DNA of 25,636 nt from Ettlia oleoabundans (GCA_019693395.1 JAAMXP010003265.1:1-25636); one strand, 5' to 3'. Shown: positions 15,679 through 25,636, numbered from the stretch's first letter. Numbers and translations: made by a program. Notes: generated by a model from the sequence alone, not told the origin.

Positions 15679-18600
15679 TCACAGCACAGCTTCAATGAGG
15701 TAAGGCCCTCGCCGGCCCAGCGCCTGTGCAAGAGCGGCCACCAACTCCTCACATGTTGCCGCTCGGGAGGCAGCCACCCCCATGCCCTGCATTGGCAACC
15801 ATTGCAACAAAGCTCTCACGGTACGTATGTAAGCTGCAAGCGACACTGCTAGCTACAGTCGAACAAGCCACCATTGCACAGCAACCACACCCATCTTGGG
15901 TTACAGAATTAAGGTGTCAAAAAAGTCAGGAGTTGGAAGGGTAAAGCAGCAGAAGCTTGCCTTTGCGAGTGACACCCAGTCGATCGCGGGTGAGCCGATA
16001 TCGGTCAACGAGCGAGACGCTTTGCCATTGCTGCAAGACGGGAAGGCAGCGACACAGGGCTGTTATTAATCATCTCTCATAACAACCCTCCTAAAAATCA
16101 ATCAACAACCCAGCCATGCAACCAGCCTGCGGCTGCGTGCACCTAGGCTTTGTTCTCCAGCGCCCGCCCACGCCCCATACACCCACCCACCCATCCACCC
16201 ACAGACACACCTGGGAGTTATCCGCTGCTTGGCCAGCTCCAGTTTGAGGATGGCATACGCTCGGTTGGCACACACCACAGTCACAACGTGCAGCTGCTCA
16301 CGGGCCTGCATGGTCACACAGAGGAAGCAAGCAGACATGCACGGTTGCATGAAGGGAGCCAGCAGGCCAGCAGCAGAGCGGAGCAAAGTGCCCAACCAGC
16401 ATCAAGCCCGGTCTTCCACTATGGCGCGCCGCCATCAATATGTCACGGTGGCAGCAGAGCAAAGGCTGCTGTGTCGGCAAGTGCCTGGCTGGCTCAAGCA
16501 GTTTACCTGTGTCCATAAGCCCTGCAGACTATACATCCCGCTGCCATCGGCCTGCATGGCCGGCAAACACGAGCGGATGGATGACACGCGGATTGAACAG
16601 GCACTCGGACACCGTAGCTTTTGAACATCATAAATTCATAAATCATATCAATAGTGGGATACGTGAGATAAACAGCATCCCACACCATTTTGCATCATGC
16701 TGGACCCTGCCCCAAACAGCCTGCAGACTGGATTGGGTGTGCCTGTGACATGCCTGCAGATTGATGACCACTCTGTCAGGGCAGGCCACAGCGGCACCCA
16801 CGGCTAGCGGGATGCCCGCGCCAATAGCACCGCCTGCAAAAAAACAGAGCACTACGCGCAGACAGGTTCATTAGAATGGCATGCAGCTAGCGACAGAAGA
16901 ATTGCATCACGTACTGTATGCAGGAGCAGGTTTGAACGGCCAGGGCTTGCTGTGTGCACATGCATGCATGCTGTGCCGCACCGCGCACCAGTAAGCGTCA
17001 GGTGGCTGAACTGCGGACAGCCCCTGCTGGCTGCAAAGTAGGTGCCGCCGCTGGTGAGTGACTCATCCACAATGATGGCACCTGTGGGCTGTAGGCCAGC
17101 CACTGCCTGGCACAGCGCCGCGGCTGTGAGGCGGCCTGCACACAGCCCGGGCGTAACATTTTCAAGACAAACCGCCAAACCATCAGGTGCGACTGCCTCA
17201 AGTTTTGGCCAACCAGGACCCGTGAAAAGCAGAGGCAACCTCTCGTATGCCAGCCCACTGGCGCCATGCATGCAGCTTTGATTTACCTGTTGGCACTGGT
17301 GGGCGGGCGGCAGAGCAAAAGGCACCTCTGCAGTTTACCCCCGGCTGAATCCTGCTGCCGCCAACTTCCTCCGCCAGCAGCCTCAAAGCAGCAGGGAGGT
17401 CCACACCCCACGTGTCAAACTCCCACACTGCCTCCTCCTGGATGCAACAGAAAGCGGGAGAGGCAGAGTTGAACTGACCAGAGACTTTGCAGACGAAGCA
17501 AAGCGCGGGCGTACGCTGCATGAAGCACATGAGCTGTCGCAGGAACTGCGGCGCCTGCGGTGACAAGCAAGCCTGCCAATGGCAAGAAGCGTGTCCGCCA
17601 ACATCCAGGTAATGCCTTACCGGCAGAGACACCAGCTGGCTGGGGCCGCCCTCGTAGCCAAAGTTGGCCACTGGGGCGCGGGCATCCAGCAGTAGCAGCA
17701 GCTCGTACTTGGCCAACTCAGCAGCGGCATCCTGCATGAAACGACCGAACACCAAGAGTAACCATCAATCCATGATGTCGAGGTACGGTATCAGGCCCGA
17801 GTAGGGGCCATGGATAGGACCCCACAGGATGGCAGGCACAGCATCCAGCAACCGCAAGTGGCAAGCTCAGCGCAGCAACCACCGCATGCAGCTGCAGCTA
17901 CTATCACTTGCTGCAGCTGTGACACTACTATCACATGTTGACACAGAGTTTTGTATCGCGGGACTTCCTCGGCAGCACGCGATTCATGCAGCGACCGCAG
18001 ATGGCAAGCTCAGGCCAGCAGGCAACAAATGCGGCTGGAGCAGCCCGCATTGCTAAGCTCTGGAAAGTATGGCAGGCACTGCACAATACTGTCTGGGAAG
18101 TGGGTCACGCGCTGCAATTAACCTCTGGGAAGTACGGTAGGCGCTGCACGTCTGGCAGCCCTGCCCCGCGGTCCAGCCGTGCAAATGCATTCTCGCACAG
18201 CAAAGCCGCGCCCGTGGCCGCCGCCACACGACCACAGCTCAGCAAGGCATCGTCTGCAGGGTGACAAGCAGCAATGTCATGAGTTCACTTTGAGAACATG
18301 AGATGAGATGTTAAAGACTAGGAAAATGATTGTTACAAGCATGTGATAAGGGTGTTTGGTTGCAAGGCTGACGGCTAAACAGACTGAGAGACGGATTGGC
18401 ACCAGACCCTCCTGTGAAAGAACCTACCCTCTGCCAGCGCGGCTCGGCCGCCGATGTAGAGGGCAGCCTTGCCGCGGGGGCATGCACGTAGCGCTGCTGC
18501 CGCGTCACGCACAAACCGATGGGCACCTGCCGGCAGCTCTCCAGTGCCGCTCCATCCTACAGCTTGACAAGGGGCGCTGGTGCTGTTGCTGAAGCCTCCC

Positions 18601-19567
18601 TCGCGTCTGTTAGCGACCACTGGGTTGTTGCGATCCCACGACAGGTCATGAGGCACTATCAGAGTGGCTACCCTGCCGGCTCCTGCGCTGCTGGACCGGT
18701 CGGCAGTGGCAGCCACAGCCTCTGACATGGCAGCACCCAGGTCTTCGCCCTGCTGGCAAGTGCGGGTGTGGCAGCTGACTGTCGCTGCCAGGGCAGGTAT
18801 GTCAGAGTTGAGCAGGGGGTCTGCAACCTTGTGCCAAGTAGCCATGTCGCCTACAGCGGTTGGGAAGGGAAATGCAGCAAGAACTACAAAAGGCAGCAGG
18901 TCCAGGCAGAAAGAGGAACCCACTGCATTTGTGTATCAACCGTGTAAGATGGTGGGCTGCGCCAATCCCAATTGTGCAGCACCCAAAACTGGCCAACTAG
19001 CAGGGTGCTGATTGTGCGCCGGGGCCAGGTACAGCTGGCTGAACCAGAGGACCAAGCTTACCGACGAGGTTCACGACGGGTGTACCGGCCCGCTTGGCAT
19101 TGTGCAGGTTGGCCAGCGCGTTTGCCAAGCCTGGGCCTAGGTGCAACAGCGTGAGGGCGGGCTTGCGCGCCATGCGACCGTAGCCGTCAGCAGCACCGGA
19201 GCAGACGGTTTCGTGCAGGCCCAAAACGGCGCGCAGGTTGCCGGGTCCACGGTTGCTGATCCCCTTGCTGTTGCTAGCCAGTGCATCAATGGCAGCCACA
19301 AAGTGCATCTCTGAGGTGCCTGCAACCCGTAGTGGCGAGGAACAAAAACGAGGCAAACAACAGTTCAGATGCAATGGCGTTGCATTTATTAGTTGCCACG
19401 CATATTTGCGTAGGTAGCAGCCTGGGAGTTCTCGTGCAGGGCTTTGGCGCACCGGGATTTGCAAAGCAGGCCTCGATCCCTGCCTCCACCGCCGCTCCCA
19501 GAAGGCGCTCAGCGCCGGTCGCCAGCTTGGGGCCGGCAGAGTTGGGGAGACTGTCCGAAGTTGCCAT
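15679..19567 (-). CDS. Thiamine-diphosphate enzyme, acetolactate synthase-like large subunit
   Basis: Member of the TPP enzyme superfamily (COG0028 type) that forms or cleaves C-C bonds of 2-oxo acids; the actual substrate is unknown. Minus-strand exons: 19567-19453, 19319-19062, 18850-18428, 18253-18123, 17731-17621, 17437-17287, 17135-16989, 16833-16754, 16551-16507, 16305-16211, 16030-15961, 15786-15679. They total 1734 nt, 577 aa, with phases consistent. The N-terminal PYR domain has FANPGTSEMHF and the activating Glu75 in GLHETV. The middle domain reads [17 protein letters not shown]. The C-terminal PP domain has [25 protein letters not shown] and the cofactor-binding [10 protein letters not shown] (473-482) with Asn501. 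The sequence looks like bacterial proteins annotated acetolactate synthase, not plant AHAS. The N-terminus shows no obvious plastid transit peptide, so it may be cytosolic. Introns 8 and 11 need GC donors (cag|GCATGT and aag|GCAAGC). Exon 4 ends in a weak donor, GTTAAT. Confidence 0.92.
16706..16731 (-). repeat. Degenerate copy of TPP exon 9 within intron 8
   Basis: On the minus strand this stretch reads agtctgcaggctgtttgggg, similar to the exon 9 end at 16530-16507. It sits in frame after exon 8: unspliced reading gives SSLQAVWGR where exon 9 gives YSLQGLWTQ. The Asp-Gly of the cofactor motif has no equivalent in the copy. It is probably a decayed duplicate exon. Confidence 0.5.
17846..18013 (-). 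repeat. Direct repeat in TPP intron 4
   Basis: Bases 17846-17870 and 17989-18013 agree at 22 of 25 positions (plus-strand core accgcaagtggcaagctcag). A shorter actatcac pair lies between them. This is the same intron that holds a copy of the exon 4 edge. Confidence 0.65.
18058..18149 (-). repeat. Copy of the exon 4 end inside TPP intron 4
   Basis: Bases 18123-18149 are the end of exon 4 and encode VQRLPYFPE. They recur at 18058-18084 with 23 of 27 positions equal, giving VQCLPYFPE. Three of the four differences are silent. The copy is followed by cttagc, not a GT, so it cannot act as a donor. Confidence 0.75.
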
Positions 19568-20124
19568 GAGCGCCTATAGTACCCTGACCGGATTGTGTGC
19601 GATATTATGAGACTGCCAGGGGTGCCACTCGGCTGCCAAGGCACCGCAGCCGGCCCCTCGGGCAGGTCAACCCAAAGAGCCTCTGCGTTTCCCTCTTGCC
19701 CCCTCCAGCGTTCCGCAAGGTGCATGCGTGTGATGGACCCGTGGAACGCTGCGGCTTGGTTGGGAGAGAAGGGGAAGGAGTGTACTGCCGTTGTACCCGT
19801 CGCCGTCACGAAAAACAAAGCCTCGCAAACAGCCGTCCGCTGCCGAGTCCCGTTGGTTTTCGCATTTCTATAGCTCGGTGCGCAGCTTGTTTTCCGGAAG
19901 CCCTTCACGGCGGCCGACAGCTGGCCTGAGTTGCCCGGCCAGCCCTCCCTGCGCAGCGCAGAGGGACGCGACAGCCGTGCGCTACATAGGGCGCCGGGCC
20001 GCGGCTGGTGCGCTTGGCACAGCCTGTCCGAGTGGGGCGCCGTCAGTGGCGGCAGTGTTGCCCACGCGAGCAGGAGGCTCATATCCATCACCGTTGCAGC
20101 CTTCCAGCTAACGTTGTGATTGTC
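19568..20124. other. Shared divergent promoter region of the TPP-enzyme and MYB genes
   Basis: Only 557 bases separate the two start codons, so both promoters and 5' untranslated parts must fit here. A TATA-like tatagtac is at about 19575, near the TPP start, and ttctatagc is near 19865. Neither position proves function. The long minus-strand frame through this region has no recognisable protein motif. Confidence 0.5.
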
Positions 20125-23100
20125 ATGGGCAAGTACCAGGACGAGTACAAAAAGGGCGCCTGGACTGTTGAGGTATGTTAACCAGGTGGCTGCCTGTCTC
20201 CCATGAAGCTGCTGTGGTTTGTTGACGCTGCTGCCTGCTGACCCCTTCTGCTGCTGTAACCTGCGTTTTCTGGCACGCAGGAGGACGAGCTGCTGCGCCG
20301 GCTCATAGGGGAGTATGGACCGAAGAACTGGTCAATCATTGCCAACGGCATCAAGGGCCGCTCTGGCAAGAGCTGCAGGCTGAGGTGCGTTACCGCCTCA
20401 CCGGTACTGACGAGCGGCACGGTCGGAATGGTTTTGGAGTAACGCTGGGCAACATGCCCATATCTTTAGCTTACTGGAAGACGCAAATGTGTATTCAACC
20501 TGGCGTCTGTAGATGCGCTGGTGGGTGCTGGTTTGCCTAAATGAATGATGCCCCGCATTCACCTTGTGTTGCCGCGGCTGGCCAATGCTCCCATTGCTCT
20601 CATATTGTGCTGTAGGTGGTGCAACCAGCTGAATCCGGAGGTCAAGAAGGACCCGTTCAGCCAGTGGGAGGATGCCGTCATCATCAAAGCGCACCGGGAG
20701 CATGGCAACAAGTGGGCATGTAAGTAAAACTGACTGCCCCATGCTCCGGCGCTGCTAATTGCCGATCCACGGGTGCCATACCTCCCTGCTAGATTCACCT
20801 GCCCAGAAGGCTATTTTCCTGCGGAGGATAGTTGGGGCTGCCTGCGGCTGCGTCCTTGCACCCACCCACCCCCGCCTCCGCCTGCGCTTGCTTACATGTT
20901 TGCAGACATCTCCAAGCTGCTGCCCGGCCGCACCGACAACGCTGTCAAGAACCACTGGAACAGCACACTGAAGCGAAAGTATACAGGCACGTGCCGAATG
21001 GCCGCAACGAGATGGGTGCTGGATTGCTGCTAGCAGTGTGGTGCAGTATGAGGCTAGGTATATCGATGGTATCTAGACTTTTAGCTAACTCCCTCCTCAT
21101 TCTCCCTGCCCACCTGCAGCCGGCCAGCTGAGCAATCGCTACCTCAAGATGAATGCCAGCCTGCAGTGGCTGCTGGACAACCAGCCAGACGATGAGGACC
21201 CCTACAGCCCGCAGGGAGGGGTAAGCTACGAGGCCCCAAATCGTCAGCCGCTGATGCCGCATCTGGCCCGACCGCCAGTGGCAGGTTCCTCCTGTTCCTG
21301 CGTTGCCGTGCCGGTGCAGCTGTTTCCAATCCCCGCAAACCTTGGACTGGACTGAACTTTAACACATACAATGTTAACCTATATGTTACTTTTCTGCATT
21401 CCTTGCTATAGCGCGGTGCCAAGCGACACTCTGCGGCAGCTGTGGCAGCACCAGCGTTTGCGGGCGCTACGGTAGCGCGTACAGCCAGTGGCCAGTTTGC
21501 ACCAGCAGTCAACCCCAACAAGCGGCGGCGGACAGACGGTGACGGCAGCAGCATGCAGGCAGGGATGGCAGCAGCAGGCGATGCAGAGTACCCTGGGCTG
21601 CCTGCTGGCATGAAGCGGCCCTCTCTACAGGTGACCTGTGACTTCCAGTGGGCACAAGCACAGCCGGAGGGCAAGATTTGGGTCGATTGCTTGCTGCCCA
21701 CCCCCTCCAACACTAGTTCCTGTAAATGAACAGCCCTGGTCAAAAAAGCCTGTCCAAACCTGCGCCAAGAATCAACATTGCAAGCTGCCTCATCTTTGCA
21801 TGCCGCCACCTGCCTGTCCTTGCCTCCTCGCCTCATGCTGACATGCCTCCCGTACCGTGGTATGGTTGCTGTAGGAGAGCATAGACATGCTAAACTCTGT
21901 GCCGGAGACCATGCGTGCTTGCCTGATTGAGGCTGCTAAGCTGGCAGGTCCTGCCTTCAAGCGCAAATCAGCAGCAGACACAGCAACAGCGGCATCAGGA
22001 GGGTCCGGCGCGGGACCTCTCAGCTTCACCATTAGCGTGGATGCTGGGCGGGGCCCGCCTGCTCCGGCGCCTGCCATGGCAGCTTTCGCAACGGCGGCAG
22101 CAGTGGCGGCAACTGTGGGCGGCTCGCATGCGGGTGGTGGGGCGCTGCCCAATGCGGAGAGCGATCCCTTGATTGTGGGGCTCATGGCAGGCACGCTAGG
22201 CTCGGACCCGCTGCTGGGACCACTGCCCTCGCTGCCAGCCGCGCCACAGTGCCCCCCGCCGCCCCCGCTGCCAGCTGCGGAGCCTGCAACAGGCGTCCCT
22301 GCTGTGTCCGCTGCTGAGCAGCAGCAGCATAGTGACGGCGAGGGCCAGCAGCAGCTGTTGGACTTGATAAGGTAAGGCCCCCATCCACCCAAATGCAGGG
22401 CCCGTTGTAATCAGCCCTAAGGCTGTGTCCCTTCAAATGGTGTGGCGCATGCCTCCCCTTCCAATGCAATGCTGATATGAACATACTGCTGACCCAGTGC
22501 ACATGCCTCCCTTCGATTGCAATGCTGATATGAACAGAATACTGACCTAATGGCAAAGCACCCCCCTTCAAGGAATCATCTCTTCCTCTTGATGCAGCCG
22601 CATCGACAGTGGGGTGGTGCAACAGGGCACCAAGTCGGCGCTGAAGGCCACGGTTCTGGGTGATGCAGCTGTGGATGGCAGCAGTGACCTTCCAGCTGGA
22701 GCAGGCGCAGCATGCCTGCCCAATCCCCTTCCGCCGCCCATGCCTGTGCCGCAGCAGACCTCTGTGTCACCAGCACTGCAGCATGCAGCAGGGGGAGGTG
22801 CAGCAGGGCCGCTGCGCATGGCATCATTCCAGTCGGGGCGCACGCCGTCAGATCTTAAAGTGGGTGGTTGGTGGGCCAGGCCCGAGGCATCTGTCAGCAA
22901 CTTTGCACATCTTGTACAATACAAGTGTCTGTATGTTCTGTTGTTGTTTCCAGCTACCGTTATGTAGATTAAGGGCTTGTTTGGCAGGTGCGCCACCAAC
23001 TGCTGCGATTTCCTTGACGCTTCACTCCCTCGCTGGCTGGCTGGCGCAGGGATTTTTTGGCAGCGGCGACACGCCTTTGAGCAGCAGTTCTTTAAATGCA

Positions 23101-23429
23101 TTCTTGGACGAGCTTGGCAAGTGAGTGCGGCGGAGCTTCCTGCTAATTGCAGAAACAGCACATGTGTTTGCGACTCGTTTCAGTTGCACAAGCACTCTGC
23201 CAGCTTCTAGCCACTTACTTCGGTTGGTAAAACACTTTCGTGCCGCCTGGCTTTGGCAATCCCATGCAAGGAATGGTTTGCCTTATCCGTCTGCAGGGGC
23301 AGTAGCGTGTTGAAAGGCTTGTCTGGTGAGGGCTTGGCGCCGCTGGAAGGCTGTGAGGCCCAGCCGTCGGCGGCAGCAGCAGCCACTGTGGCAGCACACC
23401 TGGCACCGCTGCCCCTCCATCTGCCATGA
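20125..23429 (+). CDS. R2R3-MYB transcription factor
   Basis: Nuclear DNA-binding regulator. Exons: 20125-20172, 20281-20384, 20616-20719, 20906-20986, 21120-21220, 21412-21630, 21875-22371, 22598-22859, 23050-23120, 23297-23429. They total 1620 nt, 539 aa, all in phase. Repeat R2 covers about residues 10-58 with Trp at 13, 33 and 52. R3 covers about 62-110 with Phe65, Trp84 and Trp103 in the usual F-W-W pattern. The helices [15 protein letters not shown] and [18 protein letters not shown] match the plant MYB44/70/73/77-like group most closely, by memory. The C-terminal 400 residues are Ala/Pro/Gly-rich with a basic NKRRR cluster (possible nuclear signal) and a [22 protein letters not shown] segment near the end. 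Intron 4 needs a GC donor (cag|GCACGT); the GT five bases on would require a poor acceptor. The start ATG sits 10 residues before R2. A TGTAA lies 91 bases past the stop. Confidence 0.93.
22448..22549 (+). repeat. 54-bp tandem duplication in MYB intron 7
   Basis: Units starting at 22448 and 22502 share catgcctccc and then tgcaatgctgatatgaaca, with small differences elsewhere. They lie entirely inside the intron, before the exon 8 acceptor at 22597. Confidence 0.75.
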
Positions 23430-24120
23430 GGGCATGCTAAGTGGATTTTGTTGGTTGAGCGCGCTCTGCCGATGTTTGACTTTGCGTTTTACTTTCATAA
23501 GTATGTGAGGCGGCGTGCCTGTAACTCCCGCTAGCGTTCCACCTTTGTCACCTAACTCCCGCCCCCGTGGCACAGCTAGACTGTATGCTATTCTATGACA
23601 CATGATTTATGAACGCTCTGGGCGGCGATGCATTCCATGCATTCCATTTATGCATGCAGTAACAGTAAATCTTACGACAGGAGTACTTCCCACATAGCCC
23701 AACTCCACAGCGAGTCTTCCGCCAGCGCCCACAAGGGTGTGCCAGCTCACGATTGCCACAGCCACGCCGTGCTTTTCACGGTTTTGCGGCCGCTGTCGTT
23801 TGCATCCATTGAAACTTTGATTGCACACTGGGCTTCTTTAGGAGCAGGCTGCAAACCCTGCAGATTGGTGAGCCTGTGTGCGCGTTTGCGCCCCCTACGA
23901 ATCGCCCCAATGTCTTACACTGCCGTCCGTTCTGCTTTTGGAGAGGGTAATTTGCGAACATGTTGCCGGCATGGCAGCCGGGTGCAAACTCGCCCAAAAC
24001 ACGTGGATCCCTGTTGGGGCTGGCCACCCCGGCCTTGCTCAAAGCCGTGCTCATACGTGAATTGCAGGACTGCGTGCGGGCCTCTCCGACTTGGTGGCAT
24101 CTTGAAGCAAGGCGCTCCAC
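23430..24120. other. Intergenic region between the MYB gene and the following gene
   Basis: About 690 bases hold the MYB 3' untranslated part with its TGTAA signal and, further on, the likely promoter of the next plus-strand gene. The minus-strand open frame at 23776-24120 shows no family motif. Nothing else is visible. Confidence 0.5.
23520..23524 (+). promoter_or_regulatory. Putative polyadenylation signal TGTAA of the MYB gene
   Basis: TGTAA lies 91 bases downstream of the MYB stop codon on the coding strand, a typical position for chlorophyte transcripts. Confidence 0.5.
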
Positions 24121-25636
24121 ATGGGGCTCTTTAGCCTGTTCAAAAGCAAGGCAAGCGCATGCGAACCCATATGTGGGTTTACCCTGATGAGCCGACAGCG
24201 TTGCAGCGACCGATCATCGGGCTGGCAGGCAAAAGGCGGCGGCGCTTTGGGCGGCTGCTGCTGGCTGCACGGCGCCTGGACAAAGGATAGTTATTTTGCC
24301 GCTCAGTTCGATTGTGCTACCCTGGATGAGCGTCGGTGAAGAGTCTGGATTCCTCATGTCCGTAAACCCACCTTTTTGAACTGCCGCTGCAGAAGAAAGA
24401 TGCGGGCGGCGCTGTGGAGGAAGCCGCTGCGCCTGAAGCAGCGGGGGACGCAAGCCAGCTGCCCGCCACACCACCTGGGGCACTCGCCCTGCCGGTATCC
24501 CATGAACCAGACTCAGCAGATGGTCAGCTCCCTGTCAATGGTGATATTGAAGAAGTGCAGCCAGCAGGTGTGGGGGTGCAACCCCCAGAGGATGTGGAGC
24601 AGGCAGACTGTCCCGAAGACGCAGATGCAGCTGCAGATGCTGCCGTAGCGAGGGAGCCGGATCTTGCACCGCATGTTGGCCCCCCAGCAGCCCAGGAGGC
24701 AATCCTGGACCCGGCATCGCCCCGCACCGCTCCCGCCACGCCGGGTGACGCGGGCAGCGAGTTTGGCGCGGCAGCGGCGGTGGAGAGCAGCTGCGGCAGC
24801 TGCAACACTCCGGGGCGCGGCTCCTTTGCAGCCCTGGACCACCTACGCCGCCCCTCCCCCGCCGGCAGCATCGGCAGCGAGGGGAGTATGGCCGCCAGCC
24901 GAGTGGACTGGGTGGCGGCGGCGGCACTCGTCACAGAGGGAGGGGCGGGGCCCAGCCAGAAGCAGCTCAGCGCAAGGAGGCAGATTCGGCAGGAGATGGG
25001 TCGCGAGATTGAGGGTGGGTGTGCTGGGAGGTATTGGATAAAGTGCCCCGTGAAGTGGATCTGCTGGGAAGTGTTGGATAAAGTGCCCCGTGAAGTGGAT
25101 CTGCTGGGAGGTGTTGGATTAAGTGCCCCCTACAGTGGGTGTGCTGGGAGGTGTTGGATTAAGTGCCCCCTGAACCACTTAGCAGTAAAACACTGACATG
25201 GGGACTTTGTGAGACGGTGTGGCTTGCACGTGTGGCCGAAGCGCTTCTGGGCTTTGTGGCCGCGGGGCTTTCTCCCACGCCTGTTGACCTTTGCACAAAA
25301 GCCTTACGCCTTACGCAATCCTTGCGCCGTTTATTACACAACCAACTGCTCTCATGCCTGCCTGCAGCCCGGTTGCAAGAGGTGTTTGTGTCCTATGCAT
25401 CCTTTGGCACCAACAAGCAAAGGTGGGTGTGAATGTGCTTGCACTGTTGAACAACAGGCCACTACAATGTTGGAATGCTCTGGCCTAGTGGTGGCGCCTT
25501 GGCAGGGCCACCTGCTTTACCTTCCAGGCACGTGTTCCTGCCGCACTTTGCTGCCTTTGCCGGCTGCTCTCTTCCAGATCATTACCTTCTCCCTGCGCCG
25601 CCGCCGCCGCCTTCCCCCCCCAACCCCCCCCACCCC
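24121..25636 (+). CDS. Acidic low-complexity protein, 5' part only (runs off the window)
   Basis: Proposed exons are 24121-24150, 24393-25014, 25368-25422 and a partial one from 25528. Phases agree at each junction. Exon 1 encodes MGLFSLFKSK and needs a GC donor (aag|GCAAGC); exon 2 continues KKDAGGAVEEAAAPEAAGD. Exon 2 (about 207 codons) is Ala/Pro/Glu/Asp-rich with a Ser/Gly patch and ends in a basic-acidic, helix-like QLSARRQIRQEMGREIE. Exon 3 gives ARLQEVFVSYASFGTNKQR. The VF..YASFG pattern faintly recalls the start of the p25-alpha/TPPP domain, but the next visible residues do not confirm it. I do not name a function. The 3' part lies beyond the window, and the last 40 bases are low-complexity. 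The exon 1 to 2 join is an inference from phase and sequence flow. Confidence 0.5.
25023..25178 (+). repeat. Four 40-bp tandem repeats in an intron of the last gene
   Basis: Units begin at 25023, 25063, 25103 and 25143, each starting gctggga and containing ttggat.aagtgcccc. The last copy is truncated. Units 1-2 and units 3-4 form two closer pairs (gataaag versus gattaag), suggesting stepwise growth. A period of 40 is not a multiple of three, which supports an intronic reading. Confidence 0.85.
25592..25636. other. Low-complexity GCC and poly-C end of the window
   Basis: The final bases are a GCC run followed by C homopolymers broken by AA and A. Such a sequence often marks the edge of an assembled contig or a poorly resolved repeat. 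Any protein read from it (poly-Ala or poly-Pro) should not be trusted. Confidence 0.6.

Noticed and set aside
18997..20091. 364-aa open frame on the minus strand
   Set aside because: It contains exon 2 of the TPP enzyme at its C-terminal end but otherwise runs through intron 1, exon 1 in the wrong frame, and the promoter. Conserved motifs require splicing to the separate first exon.
21631..21729. Read-through of MYB exon 6 to a stop, giving a shorter protein
   Set aside because: A good GT donor at 21631 joins in phase to an acceptor at 21874, and the frame then stays open through four more exons. The short form could still exist as an intron-retention isoform.

Overview
This window reads as GC-rich nuclear DNA of a green alga, most likely a chlorophyte. 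Every convincing gene is cut into many short exons by introns of roughly 80-500 bases. Intron rules are GT-AG with some GC-AG. TGTAA, the usual chlorophyte polyadenylation signal, lies downstream of three of the genes. The protein families present (SBP-domain factor, R2R3-MYB, GH9 cellulase, DHHC enzyme) are those of green algae and plants. I saw no operon, CRISPR array, rRNA, tRNA or intact transposon. All gene models were spliced by hand from conserved motifs and phase-compatible splice sites. Each of the five complete models keeps one open frame across every junction.

Layout. 185-3801 (+): DHHC-type protein S-palmitoyltransferase, 9 exons, 441 aa. 4594-6535 (-): SBP-domain transcription factor, 3 exons, about 508 aa, convergent with the first gene. 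7982-13967 (+): secreted glycoside hydrolase family 9 endoglucanase, 16 exons, 560 aa, divergent from the SBP gene. 15679-19567 (-): thiamine-diphosphate enzyme of the acetolactate synthase-like family, bacterial in flavour, 12 exons, 577 aa. 20125-23429 (+): R2R3-MYB transcription factor, 10 exons, 539 aa. 24121 to the window edge (+): 5' part of an acidic, low-complexity protein I cannot name.

How they relate. There is no evidence that the genes form one pathway. Two are DNA-binding regulators, one is a membrane lipid-modifying enzyme, one acts on beta-1,4-glucan outside the cell, and one is a carboligase or decarboxylase of the TPP superfamily. The SBP/GH9 and TPP/MYB pairs are head to head and could share bidirectional promoters.

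Most notable signals: (1) the SBP domain has a shortened first zinc knuckle (C-x2-C rather than C-x4-C); (2) at least four of about 48 introns need a GC donor; (3) several introns hold decayed copies of the neighbouring exon edge or splice site, including an in-frame degenerate copy of the TPP-binding exon; (4) the GH9 enzyme has the C-terminal pattern I associate with animal/bacterial cellulases but lacks the Arg of the H-x-R motif; (5) a coding-like antisense ORF lies across the first exon and intron of the GH9 gene. I found no clearly new multi-gene system.
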